Assembly: GCF_002399615.1 (NCBI RefSeq)
Contig: NZ_DHDZ01000046.1
Location: forward strand, 144,876 to 167,646
Direction: 5' to 3'
DNA length: 22,771 nucleotides
Source: Pedobacter sp. UBA4863
Lineage (GTDB): Bacteria > Bacteroidota > Bacteroidia > Sphingobacteriales > Sphingobacteriaceae
This document shows, piece by piece, positions 1-6,291 of the stretch. The number at the start of each line of letters is the position of its first letter. Positions within the stretch are counted from its first letter, which is position 1. The position numbers and the translations under genes were made by a program. The notes below the pieces were generated by a model. It saw only the letters and a program-made list of their open reading frames with translations. It searched no databases and had not been told where the DNA came from.

Positions 1-9
1 TTTTTGTTG

Positions 10-90
10 CGTCATTTCGACGAGGAACGAGGAAAAATCTCAAGTTAGAAGCTACGATCGAACAGATTTCTCTCTGCGTTCGAAATGACG
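10..90. repeat. REP-like dispersed inverted repeat
   Basis: An imperfect inverted repeat: the left arm (10-40) begins CGTCATTTCGA and ends AAATCT; the right arm (64-90) begins AGATTTC and ends TCGAAATGACG. The outer 11 bases match exactly as reverse complements and the inner parts match with a few indels. The loop is about 23 nt. Intergenic repeats with this GTCATTTCGA...TCGAAATGAC outline are, from general knowledge, frequent in Bacteroidota genomes. No transposase gene lies beside it in the window. Confidence 0.7.
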
Positions 91-191
91 GTGAACGGAA
101 TACAAAAAGATTGAAGCGAAAAGCGGGGGCTGATGTAAACGAAGAATTACTGGAATTGCTTTTCTAATTTTATAAAAAGACGGAAATATTC

Positions 192-221
192 AAAAATCTC
201 TCCGCTATGATCAAGATGACG
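192..221. repeat. Decayed half copy of the REP-like repeat
   Basis: This stretch (AAAAATCTCTCCGCTATGAT then CAAGATGACG) resembles the right arm of the inverted repeat at 10-90, with the same AAATCTC start and the same GATGACG end. No matching left arm is seen nearby, so it looks like a degraded or half element. It lies directly downstream of the sucC terminator. Confidence 0.45.
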
Positions 222-223
222 AC

Positions 224-259
224 AAAAACAAAAAAAAGCCAGCTGATTACTCAACTGGC
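224..259 (-). terminator. sucC rho-independent terminator
   Basis: Read on the minus strand, GCCAGTTGA - GTAA - TCAGCTGGC forms a 9-bp stem (one G-T wobble) with a 4-nt loop (238-259), followed by a U-rich tract ending near 224. It lies about 47 nt past the sucC stop codon, the expected place and orientation for an intrinsic terminator. Confidence 0.85.
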
Positions 260-305
260 CTTCGAAAATATATCTTTCGGACTTTTCTGTCTGGAAACTT
301 CCTGA

Positions 306-1496
306 TTAAGCTAGTACTTCAGAAACTAAATCTGCAGCTTCTTTTAACAAGATAGCAGAGTAAACCTTCAAGCCAGACTCGTCAATTAATTTTTTAGCTT
401 CTTCAGCATTTGTTCCTTGCAAACGAACAATAATTGGAACTCTAATGTCGCCAATTTCTTTGTAGGCATCAATTACACCCTGTGCAACTCTGTCGCAACG
501 CACAATACCACCAAAAATGTTAATTAAGATTGCTTTTACGTTAGGGTCTTTCAAAATGATATTGAAACCAGCTTTCACTGTAGTAGCGTTAGCAGTTCCA
601 CCTACGTCTAAGAAGTTAGCAGGCTCGCCACCGGCTAATTTAATGATATCCATGGTAGCCATTGCCAAACCAGCACCATTTACCATACAGCCTACGTTAC
701 CATCTAATTTAACGTAGTTAAGGTTGCTTTCGCTAGCCTCAACATCTGTTGGGTCTTCTTCCAACTTATCACGCATTGCAGCGTACTCTGGATGACGGTA
801 TAAGGCATTCTCGTCTAAATCAACCTTCGCATCAACAGCAATAATTTTGTCATCGCTAGTTTTTAATACCGGGTTAATCTCGAACATGGCAGAATCTGTT
901 TGATCGTAAGCTTTGTACAAAGCAGCAACAAATTTCACCATTTCTTTATGTGCAACACCAGTTAAGCCCAAGTTAAAAGCAATTTTACGAGCTTGAAAAC
1001 CTTGCAAGCCAACTTTAGGGTCAATGGTTTCTTTAAAAATCAAGTGTGGGGTGTGTTCAGCAACTTCTTCAATGTCCATACCACCTTCGGTACTGTACAT
1101 GATGATGTTTTTGCCAGCAGCACGATCTAAAAGAACGCTCATGTAGAACTCTTTAGTTTCTGATGGACCTGGGTAGTATACATCTTGGGCAACCAAGATT
1201 TTGTTTACTCTTTTACCTTCGGCACCAGTTTGAGGCGTAACCAACTGCATTCCCAAAATATCGGTAGCTCTTTGCTTTACTTCATCCAAATTTTTGGCCA
1301 ACTTAACGCCGCCACCTTTTCCTCTACCTCCAGCGTGGATCTGTGCTTTAATCACAACCCAGTCAGAGTTAAAGTCAGTTTTCATTTGTTTAGCGGCTTC
1401 AACAGCTTGGTCAACTGTATCAGCAACAATGCCTTCTTGTATAGCAACGCCAAAACTCTTTAGAATTTGTTTACCTTGATATTCGTGGATATTCAT
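306..1496 (-). CDS. sucC: Succinate-CoA ligase (ADP-forming), beta subunit
   Basis: This is the beta subunit of succinyl-CoA synthetase, the TCA-cycle enzyme that interconverts succinyl-CoA and succinate while making or using nucleoside triphosphate in the cytoplasm. It has 396 residues, close to the family's usual 388-400. Residues 1 to about 205 form the ATP-grasp domain, with the canonical start MNIHEYQGKQ, the glycine-rich HAGGRGKGGGVKLAKN near 54-69 and EINPV at 206-210. VDAKVDLD at 221-228 fits the Mg-nucleotide site. Residues about 260-390 form the CoA-ligase domain, with GNVGCMVNGAGLAM (266-279) and NIFGGIVRCD (326-335). The alpha subunit gene (sucD) is not in the window. A Bacteroidota-type promoter lies just upstream and a hairpin terminator downstream, so it is probably transcribed alone. 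GDP versus ADP preference cannot be decided by eye. Confidence 0.97.
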   Translation of the reverse strand: MNIHEYQGKQILKSFGVAIQEGIVADTVDQAVEAAKQMKTDFNSDWVVIKAQIHAGGRGKGGGVKLAKNLDEVKQRATDILGMQLVTPQTGAEGKRVNKILVAQDVYYPGPSETKEFYMSVLLDRAAGKNIIMYSTEGGMDIEEVAEHTPHLIFKETIDPKVGLQGFQARKIAFNLGLTGVAHKEMVKFVAALYKAYDQTDSAMFEINPVLKTSDDKIIAVDAKVDLDENALYRHPEYAAMRDKLEEDPTDVEASESNLNYVKLDGNVGCMVNGAGLAMATMDIIKLAGGEPANFLDVGGTANATTVKAGFNIILKDPNVKAILINIFGGIVRCDRVAQGVIDAYKEIGDIRVPIIVRLQGTNAEEAKKLIDESGLKVYSAILLKEAADLVSEVLA

Positions 1497-1512
1497 TTCT
1501 TTAAAATTTGCC

Positions 1513-1543
1513 CAAATCTACAATTTCAAATCCTTTATGCCAA
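1513..1543 (-). promoter_or_regulatory. sucC promoter (Bacteroidota consensus)
   Basis: On the minus strand, TTG (1541-1543) is followed after 20 bp by TAGATTTG (1513-1520), matching the TAnnTTTG -7 element of Bacteroidota. The -7 element lies 16 nt upstream of the sucC start codon, so the leader would be only about 10 nt. Confidence 0.65.
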
Positions 1544-1675
1544 TAGAAAAATCGAATTATGTGTAAAGAAGTCGCAATGTTGCTGAGATGTTATTGTTAA
1601 ACTAATGGATTGTTGAATTTTTGTGATAAATATTTGCCTATTTTTTGAAAATGTTGGGAGGGTGGTTCTTGGCCA

Positions 1676-1850
1676 ATGTAGTCCCGCTTTCGCTCATAGT
1701 CCTCGCTGCGCTTCACTTGCTGCGGGCTAATCCGCTCAATCGGGTTTTGTTAACAGAGGCACTGCATTAAAGCTCGTCAATCTTACTACGCAAACACAAC
1801 CCGCTCTTCGTGAATTGTAATCGCGAAGTGGTAATTTATAACCCATACCT
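1676..1850. other. GC-richer intergenic element, probable dispersed repeat
   Basis: The 450-bp gap between sucC and the DUF4173 gene has no plausible coding frame. About 1676-1850 is clearly more GC-rich than its flanks and contains short self-complementary blocks (CCCGC at 1683-1687 with GCGGG at 1722-1726; CTTCG with CGAAG near 1807-1830). Its CCCGCTTTCGCTC / CTCGCTGCGCTTCACTTGC outline resembles non-coding repeats I associate with Pedobacter-type genomes, but no second copy lies in the window. Downstream, TACCTA/TAGGTA around 1846-1864 can form a small hairpin. Confidence 0.4.
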
Positions 1851-1946
1851 AAGTTAAATAGGTACATCCGATTGAAAATTCTAAGATAGTGCTTTCAGAT
1901 TGCAAATATGTAAGAGCTTAAGAGCGTAGTTATTAGGACTTAAAAT

Positions 1947-3611
1947 CTAATTTGTCTTCTTCAAATTCTCCACTGCTTTCCATTCCAAATAACTAAACGA
2001 TAGCCAAGAAACACTTTTTTGTTGCTTTAAAAATCTATCAATTCTATTATCTAACTCTTGGTTAAAATAGTCTTTAGCCTGTTTAATGCGTTGCGCTTTA
2101 AGTTCTGCATCGCTCAGCTGTGGTTTTATCATCTCACTGTCTGCCAACTTAACAACACTATCAGCGGTTTCGGTTTTACCATAAGTCCGTTTATTACTTT
2201 CCGTTTCTATCACTACGTGCCTTAACAAAAAATCCCTGTTTTCGTTCAATATCGGTAAAGTTTTGTCCGATAAAGTCATTAAATGATCCACATCAATACC
2301 AATTTTATCTGCCTTAGCTAAATTGTAGCGAACTATAAAAACATCCCAATTAATAAAGCTCAAAACTATAATTAACAAGTACCAAACTTTTGCATTCAAT
2401 CTGTATAAGTAGAACACCGTTTTTTGTTGGGCAACTTTAAGGTAAACTGTAACTAGGCCAACTAAACTCAACGTAGCAAAAACGGCTACGCCAATGCGTT
2501 TGTAGGTTAAGCCATGGTAAAAAATATAATCATAATCTCTATGAAAAACCGAAGCGACCAAAAAAGCATTTTGTGCTATCCAAATGTAGGCTAATAGCTT
2601 AATCCATTTGTTTTGTTTGTAGAAGTTGAGGTTGCCACTAAAAAAATATACGATAATGAGTATCGCAATTACGATGCTAAAAATTAAGGTGTTTGTTCCA
2701 TCGTGAAGTGCTGCAGAAAAATTTTTGGTCGTAACCACATTGTTTAACCAAAGCGTATAAATATCAATACCATTTAATAACATTAACAGCAGGTTTAGCA
2801 TAATAAAGCAAATAATGCCTACTGTATTTTCGGTTTTTAGCGCCAAGCTTTTTTGGGTCTGGTTGCCAGCTAAAAGTATCCTGAAATCTTGGAGAAACCA
2901 TGAAGTTTTCTTATCGCTACGTTTTCTGGTGAGCTGGTCGTTTTCTTCAAGTTCTATTTCAGCTAACAATTTACTTTTTATGCCCACTATGAGGCCAGCC
3001 TTAATAAAAATTCCCCAGAGGATAAACAAGCATTTTGGTATGCTGATGTCGATAAATAAAAAATTGAATATTTGGGTTAAAAATTGAGCGATACTATCTG
3101 CAATGAGTTGAGTGTATTTTGCGAAAATTGGATTGGCAGTGCTGTACAAAGTGCAGAATATAATCACCATTAAAAGAGGTAAAACAATGTACTTGATTGG
3201 TTTTATTACCGGCTTGAAGTTAATCGTGCCAAGTTTAGTGGCTTGTAGTTTACTGAAAATGCCATAAGGCCCGCTAACCGCTTGCAATATACCTAATAGC
3301 ATGGCCGTTACGGCAGATTTTAATAGTGGGAAATGAAGTGTGCCCAAGTAAATAAATAGTGTAATAAACCAAGTTATAGTGGCTAAGATCGAGTTGTTAT
3401 AGCTAATGTAAATTGCTATGGACAAGTGGGGTAGGGCGGTATAAACTTTGTTTTTGTGAAAAGGAATACCCTTATCAGTAAGTGTTATAATAAATATAAA
3501 TAAGGTATAGATTAATAAATTTATCCCTAAAAATTCTTTCCAAAAAAGGTACTGAAATATTAGCCCGCCTATAAAAATAAGTGGCAATCGGTAATCAATT
3601 TGTTGTTTCAT
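1947..3611 (-). CDS. DUF4173-family multi-pass membrane protein
   Basis: A 554-residue integral membrane protein of the DUF4173 (DUF4153-related) type; its biochemical function is not known. By eye there are about 11 hydrophobic segments, near residues 10-28, 30-46, 58-90, 97-115, 138-158, 192-212, 264-284, 306-326, 337-355, 372-392 and 408-426. A charged cytoplasm-like loop lies at 213-260. A hydrophilic C-terminal region (about 430-554) is rich in Lys, Glu and Gln and contains a short aromatic patch (WLSFSYLEW). It is the last gene of a five-gene minus-strand run; its start lies 4 nt after the stop of the preceding small membrane protein, which implies co-transcription and probably translational coupling. 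No terminator is obvious downstream. The family call rests on length, topology and context and was not confirmed by a search. Confidence 0.75.
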   Translation of the reverse strand: MKQQIDYRLPLIFIGGLIFQYLFWKEFLGINLLIYTLFIFIITLTDKGIPFHKNKVYTALPHLSIAIYISYNNSILATITWFITLFIYLGTLHFPLLKSAVTAMLLGILQAVSGPYGIFSKLQATKLGTINFKPVIKPIKYIVLPLLMVIIFCTLYSTANPIFAKYTQLIADSIAQFLTQIFNFLFIDISIPKCLFILWGIFIKAGLIVGIKSKLLAEIELEENDQLTRKRSDKKTSWFLQDFRILLAGNQTQKSLALKTENTVGIICFIMLNLLLMLLNGIDIYTLWLNNVVTTKNFSAALHDGTNTLIFSIVIAILIIVYFFSGNLNFYKQNKWIKLLAYIWIAQNAFLVASVFHRDYDYIFYHGLTYKRIGVAVFATLSLVGLVTVYLKVAQQKTVFYLYRLNAKVWYLLIIVLSFINWDVFIVRYNLAKADKIGIDVDHLMTLSDKTLPILNENRDFLLRHVVIETESNKRTYGKTETADSVVKLADSEMIKPQLSDAELKAQRIKQAKDYFNQELDNRIDRFLKQQKSVSWLSFSYLEWKAVENLKKTN

Positions 3612-3615
3612 GATG

Positions 3616-3939
3616 TTATAGATTTAGGTCGAATAATTGAGCAATCTGGACGGTTAGCCAACCGAATAGTACTGCAATAGGAATATTGATGAGTATTAAT
3701 AAGAGGGCACGAAGTAGGTTGTTTTTGTGCTGCTTGGCACCAATTAAGTGCATTAATAGTATCAGCATAATAATGCCATTTATGGCTATGCAGGTTAGAA
3801 CAAAGATGAGTCCTGTAACCAATGCCCACTGCTGGCGGGTAAGGGCAAAAAGCATGAAAATTAATGTTCCGCCAATCAACGAATATCGTGCACATTGCCT
3901 AGCAATGGTAATCATCAAGAGTTTATCTTTGTTTTTCAT
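3616..3939 (-). CDS. Small three-TM membrane protein
   Basis: A 107-residue protein with three hydrophobic stretches (about 20-37, 39-66 and 75-103) and a basic N-terminus (MKNKDKLLMITIARQCAR). I recognise no named family. An overlapping minus-strand frame at 3608-3895 is a shadow, because this frame has the coherent membrane topology and fits the operon spacing. The gene is preceded 11 nt upstream of its start by the palindrome CTTTGTATTTCAAAG (plus-strand sense, 3951-3965), which also precedes two other genes of this unit. It lies 46 nt after the previous gene and 4 nt before the DUF4173 gene. The context suggests a membrane partner or accessory of DUF4173, controlled by the adjacent winged-helix regulator; this is inference. 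Confidence 0.8.
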   Translation of the reverse strand: MKNKDKLLMITIARQCARYSLIGGTLIFMLFALTRQQWALVTGLIFVLTCIAINGIIMLILLMHLIGAKQHKNNLLRALLLILINIPIAVLFGWLTVQIAQLFDLNL

Positions 3940-3950
3940 TAGTTAAGTCG

Positions 3951-3965
3951 CTTTGTATTTCAAAG
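3951..3965. promoter_or_regulatory. Operator-like palindrome (copy 1)
   Basis: CTTTG-TATTT-CAAAG, with 5-bp arms and a 5-nt spacer, lies 11 nt upstream of the start codon of the 107-residue membrane protein. It differs from the copies at 4328-4342 and 5400-5414 only at the seventh base. It is probably the binding site of the winged-helix regulator encoded at 4360-4656. Confidence 0.6.
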
Positions 3966-3985
3966 TGTAAATTCAAAAAAAGGGA

Positions 3986-4297
3986 TTAACTTCCCGCAAA
4001 AGGACTACCGAATATACCTACGGCAAGCTCTGCCCAGATAAGAAATAAGATAAATAGAATTATCGCACAAATTATAAACCTCCATTGGCTCGATTTAACT
4101 TTGCGAGTTACCAGTTCAATAGCTAAGCCTGTAATGGTTAGCAGGCTACCCATAATTACAAAATCAAATAGCTTCCAATCTACTTCGTTGGTAAATTGCA
4201 TAGCTACTAAAGGGATAGCTAGTATTAGAGCGATCATAGCGAAAGTAATCATTAATCTTTGTTTGATCGATGTTTTGGGTGTTGTCATTGTTTCCAT
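3986..4297 (-). CDS. Small three-TM membrane protein
   Basis: A 103-residue protein with three hydrophobic segments (about 15-32, 44-62 and 72-98) and a short basic N-terminus. The track start METMTTPKT could be replaced by the internal Met at residue 4, which would shift the start to 4288. No named family is recognised, and its topology is similar to that of the next gene (107 residues). It lies 62 nt downstream of the winged-helix regulator and 46 nt upstream of the 107-residue gene. The palindrome CTTTGTGTTTCAAAG (4328-4342) sits 30 nt upstream of its start. It is probably part of the same regulated membrane module. Confidence 0.8.
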   Translation of the reverse strand: METMTTPKTSIKQRLMITFAMIALILAIPLVAMQFTNEVDWKLFDFVIMGSLLTITGLAIELVTRKVKSSQWRFIICAIILFILFLIWAELAVGIFGSPFAGS

Positions 4298-4327
4298 GAT
4301 TTGATTATTTAAAGTTAATATAAAGTG

Positions 4328-4342
4328 CTTTGTGTTTCAAAG
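4328..4342. promoter_or_regulatory. Operator-like palindrome (copy 2)
   Basis: CTTTG-TGTTT-CAAAG, extended by one more base pair on each side (G at 4327, C at 4343), lies in the 62-nt gap between the winged-helix regulator gene and the 103-residue membrane protein gene. On the minus strand the half-site gives CAGCTTTG, one mismatch from a TAnnTTTG -7 element, so an internal promoter is possible but no good -33 box is seen. Confidence 0.55.
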
Positions 4343-4359
4343 CTGCAGTGTAAAAAAAA

Positions 4360-4656
4360 TTAAATTCCTTTAATCATCTTTTCTAGTGCATCTAAATGCC
4401 CTTTAAAAGATTGTTTGCCTAATTCGGTAATGGTATATGTGGTGTTAGTTTTACGTCCAATAAAAGTTTTATGTGTTTTAATATATTCTGCTTGTTCTAA
4501 GGTATTTAAGTGAGAGGCAAGGTTGCCATCTGTTAGTTCTAACAGTTGCTTCAGGTCGTTAAAACTTACCGAATCGTTTACCACTAGCACCGACATTACG
4601 CCCAGTCTAATCCTACTATCAAAAATCTTGTTCAGTGCCTGTATTGGGTTTTTCAT
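4360..4656 (-). CDS. Winged-helix transcriptional regulator (HTH_34/MarR-like)
   Basis: A 98-residue DNA-binding protein. Residues about 5-95 match the small winged-helix architecture: a start of the type NPIQALNKIFDSRIRLGVMS, a helix-turn-helix around 30-55 with LKQLLELTDGNLASHLNTLE, and a beta-wing with YIKTHKTFIGRKTNTTYTIT. The last part, GKQSFKGHLDALEKMIKGI, is a C-terminal helix likely used for dimerisation. This fits PF13601-type winged-helix regulators, which usually lack a ligand-binding domain. It is embedded in the five-gene membrane module, 106 nt after the six-TM gene and 62 nt before the 103-residue gene. It is the best candidate to bind the three palindromes at 3951, 4328 and 5400. 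Whether it represses or activates is not shown by the sequence, but the overlap of one palindrome with a -7 element favours repression. Confidence 0.88.
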   Translation of the reverse strand: MKNPIQALNKIFDSRIRLGVMSVLVVNDSVSFNDLKQLLELTDGNLASHLNTLEQAEYIKTHKTFIGRKTNTTYTITELGKQSFKGHLDALEKMIKGI

Positions 4657-4690
4657 TTAATCTCTAGTTTTTTGGATGTTTGGTTTTTTA

Positions 4691-4758
4691 GTTAATTAGA
4701 AAATTAACAACCAAAAATTATCACTTAAAACTTATTGTTTCTAACGTGTCACTTAAAA
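4691..4758. promoter_or_regulatory. Repeats in the regulator gene leader
   Basis: The 106-nt gap upstream of the winged-helix gene holds a perfect 7-bp inverted repeat, GTTAATT-AGAA-AATTAAC (4691-4708), and a 10-bp direct repeat TCACTTAAAA (4721-4730 and 4749-4758, 28 bp apart). It lacks the CTTTGTnTTTCAAAG palindrome. The repeats may mark a separate promoter or operator for the regulator gene. Confidence 0.35.
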
Positions 4759-4762
4759 AAGG

Positions 4763-5389
4763 TTAATCCTTCTCATATTTAAAGTACATGATGCAGCCGT
4801 ATAAAATGTGCAGCACACCAAAACCAAAGGCCCAAAAATACAATCCCAATCCAATATTAAACATGGCAATAATACCAAGTACAACTTCACAAATTCCTAA
4901 AAATCTAATGTCTGAATAGGTGTATTTACTAGCGTTGATAAGGGCTAGACCGTAAAAAATTAATGTACTTGGGGCAATTAAAGCAACCGCATTGCTATGA
5001 TTAAGTAAAATAGCGATAACGAAAAATCCACCACAAATTAATGGAATGGCCAAGTTAACCAAAAGATTTCTGCTAGTTTTATCCCAAATAGGGAGTTTTT
5101 TCTTTTTACTTTGCCTGTAGGTGAAAAAAATACCGCCAAGTAAAGCTACAATTAACACTAAAATCCCAATTTTTAGTAATTCAAATTCAATATTAGAATC
5201 CGCATCTAAACCGTAGCCTAAATTGCCTGCCAAATAACTTTCAATTGCCCGATGGGCAAAATAAGTGCCTACTAATGCCGTTATTCCAGCAAAAACGCCA
5301 GAAAGACCACTTAACGAGATAAATCTCGATGAACGGTTCATGATATTCCTAATATCACTTAGGGCTGCTAATTGCTCTTTTTGGTTCAT
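4763..5389 (-). CDS. Six-TM membrane protein of unknown function
   Basis: A 208-residue protein, first gene of the five-gene minus-strand unit. A polar N-terminus of about 22 residues (MNQKEQLAALSDIRNIMNRS) is followed by hydrophobic segments near 25-48, 70-90, 108-127, 133-152, 160-178 and 181-200, and it ends with a charged tail (YFKYEKD). I do not recognise a named family. Its leader carries the module's only promoter with good matches to both boxes, and that promoter overlaps the third palindrome. Start choice: the codon at 5389 is 10 nt from the palindrome and gives a normal N-terminus. It probably works in the inner membrane together with the other membrane proteins of the module, but no activity can be read from the sequence. 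Confidence 0.82.
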   Translation of the reverse strand: MNQKEQLAALSDIRNIMNRSSRFISLSGLSGVFAGITALVGTYFAHRAIESYLAGNLGYGLDADSNIEFELLKIGILVLIVALLGGIFFTYRQSKKKKLPIWDKTSRNLLVNLAIPLICGGFFVIAILLNHSNAVALIAPSTLIFYGLALINASKYTYSDIRFLGICEVVLGIIAMFNIGLGLYFWAFGFGVLHILYGCIMYFKYEKD

Positions 5390-5399
5390 GTTAAAAGTA

Positions 5400-5414
5400 C
5401 TTTGTTTTTCAAAG
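5400..5414. promoter_or_regulatory. Operator-like palindrome (copy 3)
   Basis: CTTTG-TTTTT-CAAAG, with an additional A/T pair (ACTTTG/CAAAGT, 5399-5415), lies 10 nt upstream of the six-TM gene start. It overlaps the promoter -7 element TAACTTTG on the minus strand, so a bound regulator would cover the core promoter. Confidence 0.65.
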
Positions 5415-5440
5415 TTAGTAAAAGATTTTTGATTTACAAA
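5410..5440 (-). promoter_or_regulatory. Promoter of the membrane/regulator operon
   Basis: On the minus strand, TTTG (5437-5440) is followed after 19 bp by TAACTTTG (5410-5417), a full match to the Bacteroidota TTTG-N19-TAnnTTTG consensus. It drives the six-TM gene and probably the rest of the unit. The -7 element contains one arm of the palindrome at 5400-5414. Confidence 0.7.
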
Positions 5441-5527
5441 TTTTTTTGAAAAATATAAGGTCAGCTATTTTAAGATATAGACTCAACATTTCAGCCGTCC
5501 AATTTTTCAACCTTCCAACAATTAACC

Positions 5528-5535
5528 TACATTTG
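5528..5535 (+). promoter_or_regulatory. Candidate -7 element of the lolD-like gene
   Basis: TACATTTG matches TAnnTTTG and ends only 4 nt before the ATG at 5540, so transcription would begin at or near the start codon. No good -33 TTTG is present 19-21 bp upstream, so this is tentative. Confidence 0.35.
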
Positions 5536-5539
5536 TACC

Positions 5540-6190
5540 ATGTTACAAGCCAAAGGGATAAAAAAAGCATACGGAAATCTTCAAATATTAAAAGGGGTAG
5601 ATTTTGAAGTAAACGAAGGAGAAATTGTAAGTATTATTGGTGCTTCGGGAGCTGGTAAAAGTACATTGCTCCACATTTTGGGAACCTTAGACCAACCCGA
5701 TGCAGGCACTGTAACGTTAAAGGGGAAAGAGGTGAGCAAGTTGTCTGGAGAAAGTTTAAGTGTTTTTAGGAACCAAAATGTTGGGTTTATATTTCAATTT
5801 CATCATTTATTGCCCGAGTTTAATGCCTTAGAAAATATTTGTATTCCAGCCTTTATTGCAAAAAAGAGTAAAAAAGATGCCGAAAAAAGAGCATTTGAAC
5901 TGTTGGATCTTTTTGGACTAAAAGAACGGGCTTTGCATAAACCAAACGAACTCTCTGGTGGCGAACAACAGCGTATTTCGGTGGCAAGAGCGTTAATCAA
6001 CCATCCGGCTATTGTTTTGGCAGACGAGCCTTCTGGTAATTTAGATTCTGCCAATGCAGATGAACTTCATCAGTTATTCATCAATTTGCGTGATAATTTT
6101 AAACAGACTTTTGTTATCGTAACCCATAATAACGATTTAGCCAAAATTAGTGATAGGGTAGTAACCATGAAAGATGGAAATATTGTTTGA
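5540..6190 (+). CDS. lolD: ABC transporter ATP-binding protein, LolD-like
   Basis: A 216-residue ABC ATPase of the LolD/MacB/FtsE group, which powers lipoprotein release from the inner membrane (LolCDE) or related export and adhesion complexes. All nucleotide-binding motifs are intact: Walker A GASGAGKST (34-42), Q-loop Gln86, signature LSGGEQQ (138-144), Walker B IVLADE (158-163) and H-loop His196. FQFHHLLPEFNALEN (85-99) after the Q-loop is typical of LolD. The length is usual for a single-domain ATPase. No LolC/LolE-like permease is adjacent in the window. It is divergent from the membrane/regulator unit (150-bp gap). The start is supported by the conserved opening MLQAKGIKKAYG. The exact subfamily, LolD versus another MacB-type ATPase, remains open. 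Confidence 0.9.
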   Translation: MLQAKGIKKAYGNLQILKGVDFEVNEGEIVSIIGASGAGKSTLLHILGTLDQPDAGTVTLKGKEVSKLSGESLSVFRNQNVGFIFQFHHLLPEFNALENICIPAFIAKKSKKDAEKRAFELLDLFGLKERALHKPNELSGGEQQRISVARALINHPAIVLADEPSGNLDSANADELHQLFINLRDNFKQTFVIVTHNNDLAKISDRVVTMKDGNIV

Positions 6191-6197
6191 TCGTAGA

Positions 6198-6217
6198 AAT
6201 TAATCAGCTGCTTAATT
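6198..6217. repeat. 20-bp near-perfect palindrome
   Basis: AATTAATCAGCTGCTTAATT is self-complementary except for one T/C mismatch pair. It lies 8 nt after the LolD-like stop codon. It lacks the loop and U tract of a terminator, so its role (operator, weak hairpin or none) is unclear. Confidence 0.4.
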
Positions 6218-6291
6218 GCATAAGATATTTGCGATTGACAATTCCCAATTAACCGATTAAATAAATCACCCATTAAACAATTATATAAAAT

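Noticed and set aside
3..167. Open frame from the window edge ending in AGADVNEELLELLF
   Set aside because: It runs straight through the REP-like palindrome and has a highly unlikely composition in its first half; the ending looks protein-like but nothing else supports a gene.
3608..3895. 95-residue minus-strand frame overlapping the small membrane protein
   Set aside because: It overlaps almost the whole 107-residue frame, has no coherent membrane topology or family likeness, and would not fit the 4-nt coupling to the DUF4173 gene.
6070..6273. 67-residue minus-strand frame at the end of the LolD-like gene
   Set aside because: Mostly antisense to the ATPase C-terminus, with no recognisable motif.
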